Origin: Caprimulgus europaeus | Lineage: Eukaryota > Chordata > Aves > Caprimulgiformes > Caprimulgidae | Length of the DNA: 64,000 nucleotides | Assembly (NCBI GenBank): GCA_907165065.1 | Contig: OU015525.1 | Span: 46,921,037 to 46,985,036, forward strand | Direction: 5' to 3' | Shown: positions 13,275-26,250 of the stretch, one piece after another | Layout of the letters: the number at the start of each line of letters is the position of its first letter | Position numbering within the stretch: the first letter of the stretch is position 1 | Program-made: the position numbers and the translations under genes | The notes under the pieces: model-generated | What the model saw: the letters and a program-made list of their open reading frames with translations, nothing else | Told to the model about the DNA's origin: nothing | Databases searched by the model: none

Positions 13275-13500
13275 AAAGTCACAGAGTTCACAAAGCACTT
13301 GAAAAACTCACTTAGTTCATCCTTAGCTGAAGCCAGGATCAACTGTACCTCTATAATTTTTAACAGATGTTTTTTCTAACCTCCACTGAGAGTTACTTTA
13401 CCCATCTGGACAATGCTTTCATAGACTAAAATGCTAACAATTAGCATTTTCCCTTATGTTTAATGTGAAACTGAAACTGCTTATAATTCATCAGCTCCTG
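13275..13500 (-). mobile_element. decayed CR1-like LINE 3' end
   Basis: The plus strand shows the antisense of an old CR1-type 3' region. An initial GTCACAGAGTTC is followed by AGCCAGGATCAACTGTACCT, then ACAGATGTTTTTTCTAACCT, and then degenerate counterparts of the conserved stretch covering the end of ORF2. The order of words fits older reptile/bird CR1 families, but divergence is high and no frame survives. Orientation is minus. Limits are approximate, and 13501-13740 may contain more of it. Confidence 0.45.
13428..13450. repeat. perfect 10-bp-arm hairpin
   Basis: AAAATGCTAA and its exact reverse complement TTAGCATTTT are separated by CAA. It lies inside the decayed CR1-like segment. Confidence 0.85.
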
Positions 13501-16500
13501 CTTTGAGTACTTTGAGATGAAATTCAGCTCATCAGTTCTAACAGATTAGAAAATACATATCTAATGCAAGTACTTTCCAACGTGCTTCTGTAGCAGGCAG
13601 AGACTGTAGCCTCATGTCATTAATACTGGCTGTGATAGGTGTCTGATGACAGCTAACCTTCTTGACAGTGTCATAAAGATCTGAAACACCATTGCCTTTG
13701 CAGCATGATTTATCAATAGCTTTTCTTCTCCAGTTAAACATGGACCAGCTTTTTCTCTCTTGATCTTCTAATTATTTCTTAATTTATAGACTTATCTGTG
13801 TTGTTTCTGGCCAGACTTTTTTGCTGTTCCCAACACCGTTACTAAAACTACGTTCAAGACTCATTTTGTTTCTTGTACTTAAGAAGCTAACCTGCATGCC
13901 CGTTTCCTGTGTTTGTGGACAGTTTAATCAAGTTGTTCTCCTGTAGCATCAAGTTTTTACTTTTTCCTCTGTAAAGAGGCACTTAAGTCCTTATTCTTTC
14001 TGAACTATCAGGTTCCAACAACATGGGTAAATTTTCAAGGGTATTTTATCCAAGAATTCTGAATTTACTGAAGCTGTTTTCCTGAAACATTTGGTTTTAT
14101 TTTTTATCCTAGTCCTGAGAATCACAAACTCAATTGTCTTATGAACATTTTCTTTCACAGGCCTCCTTACTCTTCCTTTAGTAGTCTTTTAACACTGGGG
14201 AAAATAAAACCTGTTTTGAAGCCTTTGTCAAGAAAAGCCTTATTTTTACTCAGTTCTGTTGCATTCTTCTATCTTAATTAGTTTAATGTCTTCCCACTTA
14301 GCAACTTACTGAGCAATGACACTGTCCTTTCTTCCTAAGGTGCAAGCCATCCTTAACTTGACATTCATAATACGTTATTATCAAGAGAGCTGAAGTTTAT
14401 TTGATAACATTTACCTTGGGAATACACTTGTCTCTTGACCCTCCAGTAAAAGGGCTGTCAAGAGCACTACCTGAGCTCTTCTACCTCTATTCACAGACCT
14501 CAAAAGTAGCATCTGATTTTTCATTTTCTATTACATTGCTAGTGTCTATATGGAAGAGCCATGCCAGGTAGTACTGATGGTGGTAGACAAACTTTCAGAA
14601 GCTTCCTAGATTTATACTCTTGGAGGACAACTTTGTTTTCAAAATGTCTGATCCATTAATGAGGAAGATGGATACTTCCGTCTCCTTTTCATTTTCTTCA
14701 CTCCTTTTTGGTGTCTCCTCTTCCTTTTCCTCCCAGTCTTATCTGTTACCTGTAGAGTAACAGAGTAACACTTCCTCATATCAGAGAGTGACTATTTGGA
14801 GACAAAACATACCTGGCTTTTGTCTTATTTAATGGTTTTTAACACATTTTCTTTAGTCTTATACTTTGATTGAGGAATTTGTCTTTAAAATCGTAATTAA
14901 TTTTCAAATAAAGCAGAAATAAACTATTAACACAATACGAGTCATATAATGCAATAAGTGAACATCTGTGTCAGGATCCTACAGACCTTCTGAAATTTTC
15001 TTGTATTCTATAAAGAGCAGCCCTTTCTCCTCATGCTCATGTACCTACTTTATCTATTTAGAAGAAAAAATGAAAGAGGTAGACTTGAAACCCTCTGAAT
15101 ACTTCTGTATAGGGAAATTATCCTTTCAGAAGTTACATATATCTAAAGACATCCGTTTCTTTGTAATAGTCCAGTAGATGGTTGTACTCTACAGCTACAG
15201 TTTGTGGATTGTTGCTAATTGAAACGTCAACACTTATATACAAAGGGTCTGTAGCAGTGATCCCTTCAAGACCTGTAAAGCTTTGGATTTACATGCTAGT
15301 GCACTGTGTGCTAATGTTCTTTCATAGGAAAAAACCCCAAAGAAACAAGGCCAGAAAAAACAATGCTGGCAGAACTTCCTAGATATTGCTGTTTAGCCTC
15401 AGGCAGTAGAGAAAGAAAAGATCTTTTAACTTGCTTTATGATTTTATATAGTATTTATATTTTTTACCTTAAATGTGTAAGAAGACTTATTATTGAAATG
15501 TTAGCTATCTTATTTTAAATGAAACTTATAAATATATAAAAATAATGCCAGGAATAATATACCCTAATTTAGCAGCATCCATACTCAAAGATGTCCTTAA
15601 ACGGAACGTTTGTAAAGTGGAAAATTTGTAACTTGAGGCTACATTGTTGTAAAAGAATCAGAGCATTTGAGGAGTTGTAATAAATCAGACTGAATCAGAT
15701 CTGAATTCACATAGAAACTGTGAAGCTCTATGAAGGTTGTTGCTGAAAGTACAGATCAAAAATGCAGATAGGATCAAAACCTAATAATAGTAAGCTGTGT
15801 TATAAAGGAATGACAGAAATTATTAAGTTGAATTTAATGTATAACAGAAAAATGAAAACTGAAGACTATCACTTAATGTGTCTCTTGCTTCTTCATTAAT
15901 GGATTAGTCTCCATGATAGATAAGTTCTCATTTATAATTCCTGAAAAATGTCAGGTAAGTTGATCACCAAATTTGGAACTGAGAAGACATGTTGCTTCAC
16001 AACACATTGGCAGATAGAAATTTAGGGAATTCAGTTAGAAAGCAGAGGAAGACTTGAACCATACTACTCTTTTTTTGTTTGTTTGTTTGTTATAATATGC
16101 ATATTCAGACAATATTATTTTTGCCATTATGCATAGAACGATAGAAGCCTTGCTTTTGGATAGAGGGCATCTACATTGGAAAGGCTGCTGTTCTTTTGCA
16201 ACTCTACACTCTAAACAATATTCCTGCTTTAGAGGAAGTCAAGTCAAGAATGTTAGCTTCCGAGGTTTACTTTCCATAAGTCAGATTGTCAGATACTAAA
16301 CAAAAGATTTCTTTCAGGTTGTGCATTTATGTGAGGAAACTCTGGCAAAGATATGTTCCTTTCGACCACAAAACTAAATTATTTTACTTTAATTTTCTTC
16401 TCCCAGGACAATTGGTAGATCTGCTTTCTCATTTGCATCTCTCTTAAAAGGCAGTGCCACTACTGCTGATCAGTTTAATCTAAAATCAATTTCCTGTATT

Positions 16501-19500
16501 GTACCTCTTATGCATTCTTCACATTCGCTTCCCTAGCTATGAAGAGGAAGATTGATTTTTAACTCTTTCTCCCAATTTTTCAGATCTCCTAACTTAATAA
16601 TGTTGTCCTCACTTATATTTAACATCTGCTCCTAGAGCCTAAAGCTGAATGACATGCAACACATTCATTTTTCGTATCCCATAGTTGTGTCTCATCTCAA
16701 ATAACTAAACTTCTACAGGGGTGGATCCTGAAATCCATTGCATTCTGTCCTGTCTCATTTCTAAAAAGCATTTTACAGTCCCCTTCCAGCCATATCCCTC
16801 CTGCAAAAAACAAAGAAGCTTTCATACTGTTGATAGCCTTTGTATTCATTTCCTCCTTTCTGAATACCTTCCTAGCTTTGTCTTTGTATTTTAAAAGCAC
16901 ACCATTTTGAGCCATGACTATTTGCATCCTCCTTTGAGTGAGGGAAAAACCTTCATCTATGATAGGGTACTTTGGCCTGGAAATCAACAAAAGCATTTTG
17001 AGGGAAATGGAGAAGTCCTTTGTGAGACTGAAAGACAATATAAACTACATTTGCTGAACTGCAGATCATTACAAATTTTCCATTATTTGAAATTCTGTCT
17101 CATCATACTTGTAGAATAAGGTGTTTCACTCTCCTTTCATATTTCCTATATGATTACATGAACAGTCAATTTCATTTGGAGAAAATAGACTTGTATGTAT
17201 AATAATTTTTTAAAAATTCTGAATCTCAGTTTAGCTATCGTGTATTACACTGCCTAAATGCATGATGATAAATCAAAGAACAAAGATGAAGAAAGAAATT
17301 CCACAGGAAACAAAATAGAAGCAAAGTGAAAATGCTGTCATACAGGAGAATGAAGGAATTATTTTTAAGGAAAAACCACCTGACAATGCAAAGTCTGGCA
17401 AACTGAGTATTTCTCAAGTCACAGTTAGACTTGGAGAGTGCCTGTCCCTCAAGGATGCTGGCTTGAAAGGGGTGGTTGTGGGAGATATACAGGAAAATAC
17501 TGAATCAGGAAATACTGCAATGGGACAATGTTACCTGATAGCTGGATTAGAAACAGTTAATTTCCCTCAGTCATTTCTGAGAAGGCAAATCTGGAAACAT
17601 GGTGGAGCTGGTGAGGAGAAAGATGCATATGGTCCTTTATTGTTTTTATCCATTACTTTGCACACAATCTACTTTTGGATGAATAAATAATGTCCTATTT
17701 TGAAGAAGATATTTTTAATTCCGTTTAATCTCTTTCTGTCATTGGCTCCTGTAGTCAAGAATCAGAGGATGTATAGGTACCAAATTAGCTTACTGGGGTT
17801 TACAGACCCTATAATCAGGTGCCGTAATCAGGAGTATGAATAAAGAAACCCCATATATTAAACCAGACACATAAATCATCACAGAAAACAAAAAAAAATA
17901 TTTCTTGCTAGACAATGTCCTGGTGGGCTGTAAGAAGGTTAAAATTGTATATGTGTGTGTCATGGTTAATCTGCTAATATGGCAAATTTAAATAGTCAGT
18001 GCATGTAATATAACCATTGCACAATTACTGTGCAATTATTCTTGTTTCCCATCAAAACTCTGCAGATAACCTGTAAAAAAATCATAAACTATATTTAATT
18101 AAATAATATATCAGTGTCTAGAGAAAGACCTATGTAATGACTGTCTCTTTTCTTCCTGATGAAAATGCAAATGAAACCATTAAAAGTTTATAAATGAGGC
18201 TTAGCTACAAGTGAGCTAATGTGTATCCTGCTTCAAGCTAAATAAAATAAGAATTGTTCAATAAAATTCATTGATGTAAAGTACCAATATTTTTTTATTT
18301 TGGAAATGTACCTTTAAATATTCATCTTTATCTAGGCTTAGGAAAAAAACATTTCTTTATACCCTACTATGATGACACCTGAAAGAATAATTAAAGAAAC
18401 TGGTGATGACTTTTTTTCTGTGTAGAATCCTAAGTTATGCAGTGAAATGAAAATGCTTATACCACAACCCAAGCTTTTATCTCAGAAACAGAATGCAAGT
18501 TAAACAGGGTATTGAATATTGCTGCAATGCAGAACCACACATTTAGATTCTATGCGGGAAAAATACTGTTGCTGCAACACCATATGATGGAAAAAAATAA
18601 AACCAACCTGGTCTTTTACTGTAGCCTACAAAGTTAATAAAATCTCAGAGTTTGCAGTTTGCATAGTGTATTAACCTATGGACCTCAATATTGTAAAGTG
18701 AAAATATGGATCAACTTTGACACTTAATTTTCATTTAATTCAAACAAATAGAGTTTGAATTAAATATTTCTTAGGAATCTGAGGGAAATCAATAGTGTTT
18801 ACAGAACTAGTAAAGCTTAGTTTGGATTCTTAATCTTAAACCTTTTGTTTATAAGTTCTTATCAGTAAAGCTTTTAAGGTAAGCTTTGTTCTCAGAGTTT
18901 TGATCTTGTCTCTGTGACTCCAATTGTGAATGTAACAAGACATAAGAAAAAAAAAGTAGAACTGAAACTGGCTTAATGTGTTTTAAAGATTTTCTGTCAC
19001 CAAATTATTATTACTGGTCTCCTGTTGACTCTGTTGCAAAAAGATATCTTAAATGCAACTTCCAACCATTTGATTGAGATTTTTTTATAACAAAGTTAAA
19101 CCCCCAGGTAATTGTCAGTAACCTCCCCAGAATATTGAGAGACTCTAAGAGACAAGAAAACACAAACATTCAATGGTCTGAACTGAAAATAGATCTTCTC
19201 TACTCTGAGATAATAAAACATGTCCCTACAAGCACTTGTGTGTGAGGATTCACATAATTTAATGATTTAATAGTTAAGATAGATAGATGGGTAATATATA
19301 AAGATAAGAGACATTATTAAAATTAAATTTTATAGAGGAATTAGTGATTGATAGTGTGGCATAAATAACAGAATTAAACAAGCCTGCTTTTCATCGTGCT
19401 AGGTAATTATTTTGTTTTTAAAGTTCTTCCTCTGAACCACTCACTTGGAAGGAAAGAAGAGCACTGAAGTGAGAAATGACTTCATTTACATGCTTGCACA

Positions 19501-19998
19501 ACTTCTCAGTATGGTGATAGTGCTGTACACTGTAATCAACAACAAAAACATCAGAAATAAACAATAACACTACAGGTCATCCACATACTGAAAATAGCAA
19601 CACTTTTTTGCATCTGTATGAAACCACATACTTGATACTGAGCACTGTGCTAGAACAACAGCAGAAGTGGAGGGTTCTTTAAAAAAATAAAAACCTTATA
19701 AATTAACGGAGACAGATGTTCAATATTATTTGAGAAACTGTTTTTGAAAAAGCTACTTCAATTTGGTTTCCATTTAAGCTACTAAAAGTTTAGGACTGAG
19801 TTATAGTTTACAACTCAGTATTTTTAATGCTAATACACCATGTCACCAAACTGTGGGATTGTTGGACAGGGATTGGAGTGTACTTCTATTCCAGAAGAAA
19901 ACATACACTTTGCTGTTTGTGAATGATGTCACACAGATTATATTTTGCTTTTGATTTTTAGGCCATGCTACTGCATTACTTCGTTTCTTGCAATAATA
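13501..19998. other. AT-rich noncoding DNA
   Basis: No supported gene. The part from about 13740 to 14750 is pyrimidine-rich on the plus strand, possibly further decayed repeat. A GTTT microsatellite is annotated separately. The 113-codon minus frame at 16697-17038 has no recognisable domain. An exact octamer ATGCAAAT lies at 18165-18172, which could easily be chance. Confidence 0.5.
16070..16091 (+). repeat. (GTTT)n microsatellite
   Basis: T-run followed by GTTT units. Confidence 0.85.
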
Positions 19999-20350
19999 CA
20001 CAGAATCACAGAATTACAGAATGTCAGGGATTGGAAGGGACCTCGAAAGATCATCCAGTCCAATCCCCCTGTTGGAGCAGGAACACCTAGATAAGATCAC
20101 ACAGGAAGGTGTCCAGGTGAGTCTTGAATGTCTCCAGAGAAGGAAACTCCACAACCTCCCTGGGCAGCCTGTTCCAGTGCTCTGTTACTCTCACAGTAAA
20201 GAAGTTCCTTCTCAAGTTTAAGCAGAACCTCCTGTATTCCAGCTTACACCCATTGCCCCTTGGCCTATCATTGGACACCACTGTGAAGAGCCTGGCTCCA
20301 TCCACCTGACACTCACCCTTCATATATTTATAAACATTAATAAGGTCACC
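19999..20350 (-). mobile_element. CR1 LINE, 5'-truncated (copy A)
   Basis: The plus strand begins with the complemented CR1 3' end (CACAGAATCACAGAAT plus a diverged third unit), then GGATTGGAAGGGACCTCGAA and the hallmark stretches complementary to the end of the RT-containing ORF2. On the minus strand the frame to 20087 encodes the CR1 C-terminus, starting at [13 protein letters not shown] and including [10 protein letters not shown] and a final leucine/aspartate-rich tail. The homologous sequence stops at about 20350. Upstream frame codons (20351-20554) are not CR1, so the 155-codon frame is chimeric. It is the same subfamily as the copy at 57974-58390. Confidence 0.93.
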
Positions 20351-20388
20351 TTGACCTTTAATGGTCACCTTGACCATTAATAAGGTCA
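20343..20388. promoter_or_regulatory. tandem estrogen-response-element-like palindromes plus half-site
   Basis: At the CR1 5' junction, 20343-20357 reads AGGTCACCTTGACCT, which matches the palindromic estrogen response element (two AGGTCA half-sites inverted with a 3-base spacer) at every position. A second copy of the core GGTCACCTTGACC lies at 20363-20375, 19 bases from the first. A third half-site, AAGGTCA, sits at 20382-20388. The arrangement arises from local duplication: CATTAATAAGGTCA occurs at 20335-20348 and again at 20375-20388. The sequence match is direct observation; receptor binding is inference only. Confidence 0.5.
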
Positions 20389-23300
20389 TATCCCGATGAC
20401 TTTCTCTACTTACCTTGGAATAGAATGAATTGCTCTGTGGAACACCCCAATTTCTTTTCATAGTTGTTAAAAGGAGCCTGAGAAAAGCAGGGCATATTGG
20501 ATGCCTAGTTTTTAGGCAATTACAGTTAGGCAAGGAGAATTTCTCCATGCACACACAGAATTTATTCCTTCACCAATTAACTTGCTAATATCCACCAAAT
20601 CATATTTTAATTAATTTTCTTCAGGACAGTTTTTGCACTTTTGTACTTTCTGTAAAACACCTTTATCTCTGGTTAAGTTTGAACTACAAATAGCCTCCTA
20701 CACAGACCTGTATTGGCATTCCCAAGCTGGAATCAAACTAGACCCTTTTTTCCCTGTCACTTTTTGTTGTCTTTTATTTTGTGCTCTCTATGACCAAAGT
20801 AAAAGGAAAGGCTTCACTGTTAGGGTTATATGATTTCATGACAATGTGAAGATAGACCAGATAGGAAAATGGCTAAAACTTGGGTGGGAAGCTGTCTAGT
20901 GAGACAGAAAAAGACAGGGCAGCAATAGCGGAGCTGAACAGAGGATGTTAAATGAGTTCCACCAGTGCCTCTGCTAGAAGGAAAGAGAAACTGGGAAGGA
21001 GGAGAGAAGGGGTAGATGAAGGCTTGAAAAAAATATCCTGCTCTATTAGTGTAGCCAAAGAAACTCATAAAATAATTCCTAAAATACCTCAGTGACATCA
21101 TGCCAATATCAGCTGACAGATCTGGTAAATGTGATGGTCCTCTCTGCTGCCACCTTTTTCCCACCTTCTGATGGATTAATTTACTGAAAAATTTCTGCCT
21201 GATTTGGAGAATCTGTACTGAAATTTGGAGGTAGTTGTCCAGTTCTCGGGACTTGTCTAGATGCCTGTTATCTGGCTATTTTTAGGAGAAAAGCTTACAG
21301 GCCTAGTGTTTTGATAAGCAAATATGTCACTGAATTTCCACTAACATACATGAGAAAACAATCAGAGAAAAAAACCAAAACAAAACAACAAACCACCTAC
21401 CAGTAAACACAAGACCTATCAGCTCAGAGATGTACCAGAAGAATGCTTATGCGATGTGTAAAGCTGTGTCCAAAACACACTTTCAATTTATTTGGGCTTC
21501 ACAGCCAGAGCTCATGCAATCTAATTTTAGATATCCTTTAATTTTAGATAGCTACAATGCACACATCTTTGTTTAAACTACCATCCTAGACTCCACATAT
21601 GGTTAGAAGAGGAAAATATAACATTTACATTGTGGCTGTTCCTCCTTACTTAGATCAGACTAAAAACTTATCCCTAAAAGTATACCTCTCTCTCCACTAA
21701 ACACAGTTCATGAAGTCTGGAAAGTCATGTCGAGATCTACAGTGGCCAAATGAATCACGAACCATCCCTCCAAATCTCCTTTGCATCATGGAAAGAAAGT
21801 ATATATCATGTTGTCTGCTAGTTATCAAACTGCTCAATGGATAGATCACAAAATATTCCATGTTACAAAGGATTTAACTGAATATGTTTCTTGGTGTGCC
21901 TTTTCAAGAAAATAATTGACTTGAGAGAAAATACTGGTTTATTTTTTTTACAAGTTCAGTTAATCCTCTCTTAAATCACTTTACTACAGTAAAGGAAGAT
22001 CTCTGTGGTCTCATTTAACTTCTTAAATATGTTCCAAAAAGCCAAGATGAAAAGTATTTTTGTCATCCCAACTCCAGCTAAATCTATCTCTGTGATTTTG
22101 TGAACTATGTATTTTTTTTTTTTTCTCTCCTGGCTGTGCTCCAAAGACAGAGACTCTGAAACAGGGAGTCCATGAAGGATAAGTGACGTATATTAAATTA
22201 TTTAGTTCATAGCTGTAACCTATGGAGTGTGTAACACTGACTAAAATGGGACATGGCTCATGTGAAAGCTTTATTGATTTAGTATTTTCCCTTAGCAGGC
22301 TCCACCAACCAATTAAAGCTAGCTGCTTACCTACAGAGAAAACTTAAAGGAGCCAAGCACCATTCTTTTTTTCCCTCATCACTACTAAAAATCAGAGAAG
22401 TCACCTGAGGCACAGACATAAAAGTGCACCAGCTTAATTTATAATAATTCATTCTGTGAAATAATTAAAATGGACTTTTACAGTCAGAGGGGAAAACAAA
22501 ATGTAAGTTATTAATAACTCTTTAATAAGAAAAAAATCCTGGTTTACTAATAGCTTTTGTGTGGTTAGTTAAAGCTCTTGTTTGCAAAAAACCACTAAAC
22601 TTTTAGAAAGTGGATTCCACTTTGTATAGTGACAGCAGGACTGGGAAATAGTGAAACAATAATGATTTCCTGGATAGGGAAAGGTTGTGGATACTGTAGA
22701 GGCTGTAAAAAATCATGTGATATCTCAGTAGTTCTTCACAGGATTTCAAGAAATAGATTTTGGTTAAATGAAAGAGAAATACTTAGAGCTATTCAGAAGA
22801 ACAACAGACTTTGTAAAACGCACAGAACAGTTCTTCTCAATGACAGACTCTGGATAGCAGACATGAAGAAAAGGAATTTTTAAGTCATAGTACCCAGAAA
22901 GTTCCAAATAAAAAAAAAATCGCTTCTTATTTCCCTTCACACATTATTAGTCCATTTTACAATGTGTTCTCATATTTATATGAACTTTAAAATTACTTAA
23001 ATGTCTTAGATGAGCATTTGTTTTTACCTGGAGTGTTCCCCCTGGCCAGCAAAGACATTGCTTAGTGACCAGCTTGCATCAAAGACAAAGAACTGCAACA
23101 ATTTAAGTGCTTTTCTGGATAGCATCCTTTAACTGTATCTGTTTGTTTTATCTTGGCTGCAGTTTCTGTTACACTGAGGCCAACAGTAACGGTTGAATCC
23201 AGGCTGAAAAGAGTTCCAGCAATGTAAGTGCCAGCTACTAAGCAGCTGAGCCAAGAGAAGAGCAGTTTTGATAAAATAGATGGTAGAAAATGATACAAAT

Positions 23301-23390
23301 GTGGAGGCCATGGGAAAAGGAAACAAAGGTGGCAAACACTCAGTTACCCAAATAATAAAAAAAAAGGAGGAAAACAGATTTTGCAATTGA

Positions 23391-23610
23391 AATTATCTAT
23401 ATGTTTATCTATCAATCTAGATATCTGTATCAATATACCTATATATATATATTTCATATATATGAAAAATACTTGTAGGTATGTATAGATATTATTCATT
23501 TAGACAAATTAGATACAGATAAAATCTATATACACTATATGGATTATACACATATATATATTCTCCCTGTGTGTATGTGTGTGCGTGTGTACATATAGAG
23601 AGAGGGGCAG
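23391..23610. repeat. TA/TG-rich microsatellite region
   Basis: Low-complexity mixture of (TA)n, TCTA/GATA-like words and (TG)n. It includes the 16-bp perfect palindrome TTTCATATATATGAAA (23452-23467), and ends with GTGTGTATGTGTGTGCGTGT and AGAGAGAGG. Confidence 0.85.
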
Positions 23611-26194
23611 AAAACAGCCTATAGCACCAAGCTAGTTCACATCAGTGTACGTGAGCAGAATTCACAAGTCTAAGCACCCAAAAGTTTGAAACTTTAAACC
23701 TGGTATGGAACCGTTACTCCAGCTGTCTGTATGATAACTTTCTTCTTTATGAAATGATACCTAGGGCGTACAGAAGTTCAGCTCTTCATGCTTTTGAAGC
23801 TCTGCAGTGGAGTCACGTCCTGCTTCTTTTGTTCCTACAGAAGCCTTAGCCCCAGCCAACAAGGACAGGAGCAGGAGAAACTGTTTGTCCGTCAGAGGAA
23901 ACTGCTTTAAACATGTTCTGCTCTCCTGCTGCATAGTCATGGCTTGGATTAGGAAATAGTAGGCTATAGGGAGCCAGGACTCAGAGCTGAGTAAATTTTT
24001 AAGAGGAAGGCAGAAAGTTTAGAAGCTCTGCAAAATATATACCCATCTATGATCTTCCATCTCTTCCAACCCAGAACTATGAACTCAGAAACTTAAGTAA
24101 CTACTTAGAAATGTCATTGCAGATCTATGTCTGCTAGCAGTTATTGATTTAAACAATTTCAATTTGTTTTGGTTTTTTTCTAATCTCAGATCATAAAACA
24201 ACAACACCCCAAATACTTTTGTTTGAGATTGGCAGTATAACTTTTCAGTGAAATAAACACTTTTCACAATTTCTAAATGCGACATTTATCTTGTTCCAGG
24301 ATATTCTTAGGAATGACAACTTTTCATTATTATGCATATGATAAGGTGTACAGTGAACTAAGCTTTAAAGTAACTACAGGCAGACCTGAGTCACAAGTTA
24401 AAAGGCAGAAATTTGCTAAAATTTGTTACTGTCTGGATACAGGGATTTTACTCTTATTCCTTAGTGAAAAAAAGATAGAGCAAAAAATAATCCATTCCAT
24501 ATTGGGGAAAAAAAACCCAACAAAAACCATAGGAAGTTATATTTAATTTAATTTCCCATCTATTTAAAAGGTTTGCACAGCTTTTAAAGTTACTATTTTT
24601 GTTACCTATAAAATGAGTATGAACTAAACAAAACTATAAATAAAAAAAATAGACTTCAGTTTAGCTTTAATTTTGATTTTTAAAATTTAGTTTATTTTAT
24701 TGCATTACATTTCATTTATAAAGGTCAGTGATTTCAATGTTCACATAAAATTTTATATGTATGGTAAATATAAAATGCATAACATAAAAAAAAAGATTGA
24801 ACACTTAATAATAAGATCTATCATATGCTAAAATACATTCTTTTAATCACAAAAATTAAAAACCCCTCACATTACTATCTATGCATGTTCTTTAAACCAA
24901 GTTTGTTTGTCACTTCTAATAAAATTATTTTTCCATTCCAAAATCTTTATTTGTGTTTAGGAAAGTTTTATGATCAATACTTATTTGGAGATTACATGAT
25001 TTAAAAATTATTATGATAAAAGATCAGCATTAAAAGCAAAATTTTGCCTTCCAAGGTGTCTTTTGCAATCAGTCTTATCTACAGATAAGTTTAAGTGATC
25101 TTAAAAATAGATGTTTTCAATATAGAATTTCTAAGAAATACCTCATTAAAGGCTATGCATAGGTGCAAAGATATGGAATCTGGAGGAAATGTCCCCCTGC
25201 AGAGAGAACAGTTTAGAGGTGGCAGTAGGTGCTTACAACATGGAAACTGAATATAATTTTCAACAGTCCACTTAATAAAAAGATTGTTTGCTTTTACCAC
25301 AGAATCTTTCTGTGTTATTATCCAGTATATAATATCTTAAATACTTTTTGCTGAATTTTAATTAACAATTTAAAAGGTTCTTTCTTCACTTAAAATGTTG
25401 CTTATTCACTTCACAAATAATAATAATTTGCATGCATTTCAGCAAATCTTGTTTATTTTTAAGCTATCCATCTAATTCGGGAAGATCAAAAATGATAATT
25501 CAAAAAAGAAGTGTCTTGCTTTATCCTTCATATTATAGCTTAGAGAAAATAAACAAAACTAGTGCAGTCTTAACAGTAACACCATTCAACCTCATTGCTG
25601 AAGATGGCATTCACCAAAGATTGACTTTATTATACCATCCATGATATAGATTTTTGGCTCCAAGGCATTAAGGGTGTAGCACTATTTCACATTTCCTTTC
25701 TGTAGTTCTACTCACACGAAACTTCTGAGCTATTCTTTGGAGAACTGGATTCAAAATGCAGTCATTACAATTACACTAACTCCTCAAAAATATTACCACA
25801 CAAAATTGCCTATGAACAGAAAAGTATATTTTGAGCAGTGTTTCCTACTGTGACAGACACTTAATAAGCATGCCTTGCTGTCTTGTGTGCAGTAGTTCCT
25901 CCTGCTAAGAGCTATGAGCAGTTCAGCTAAAATCCATTTGGCAGTAAAGTCTGCCAAAGGAGCAATTTTAAAACCATGAGTTGCCAAGTGGTAGCAAAAA
26001 AAAAGTGTATAAAAAAAAGTGCATTTTTACTTTATAAATATCAGCTGAAAGATAGATCCAAGAGGAACAGATGGCTTTGGTGACCGGACATCATTTGTTA
26101 AATAACTGAATATAATATAATGCATTTTATAAAGTGCTAGCAACTATGTCACATGCTGATAAACAGCTAAAACCCCGAAGTCTCAGACCAAAAT

Positions 26195-26250
26195 CAGTTC
26201 TCTTCTCATTTTCCTTTTGTTTCAGTTCTCTTCTCATTTTCCTTTTGTTT
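26195..26250 (+). repeat. perfect 28-bp tandem duplication
   Basis: Two identical pyrimidine-rich 28-bp units (26195-26222 and 26223-26250), immediately followed by AACAG. The product looks like a polypyrimidine tract with an AG, but no coding exon follows that I recognise. Confidence 0.95.
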
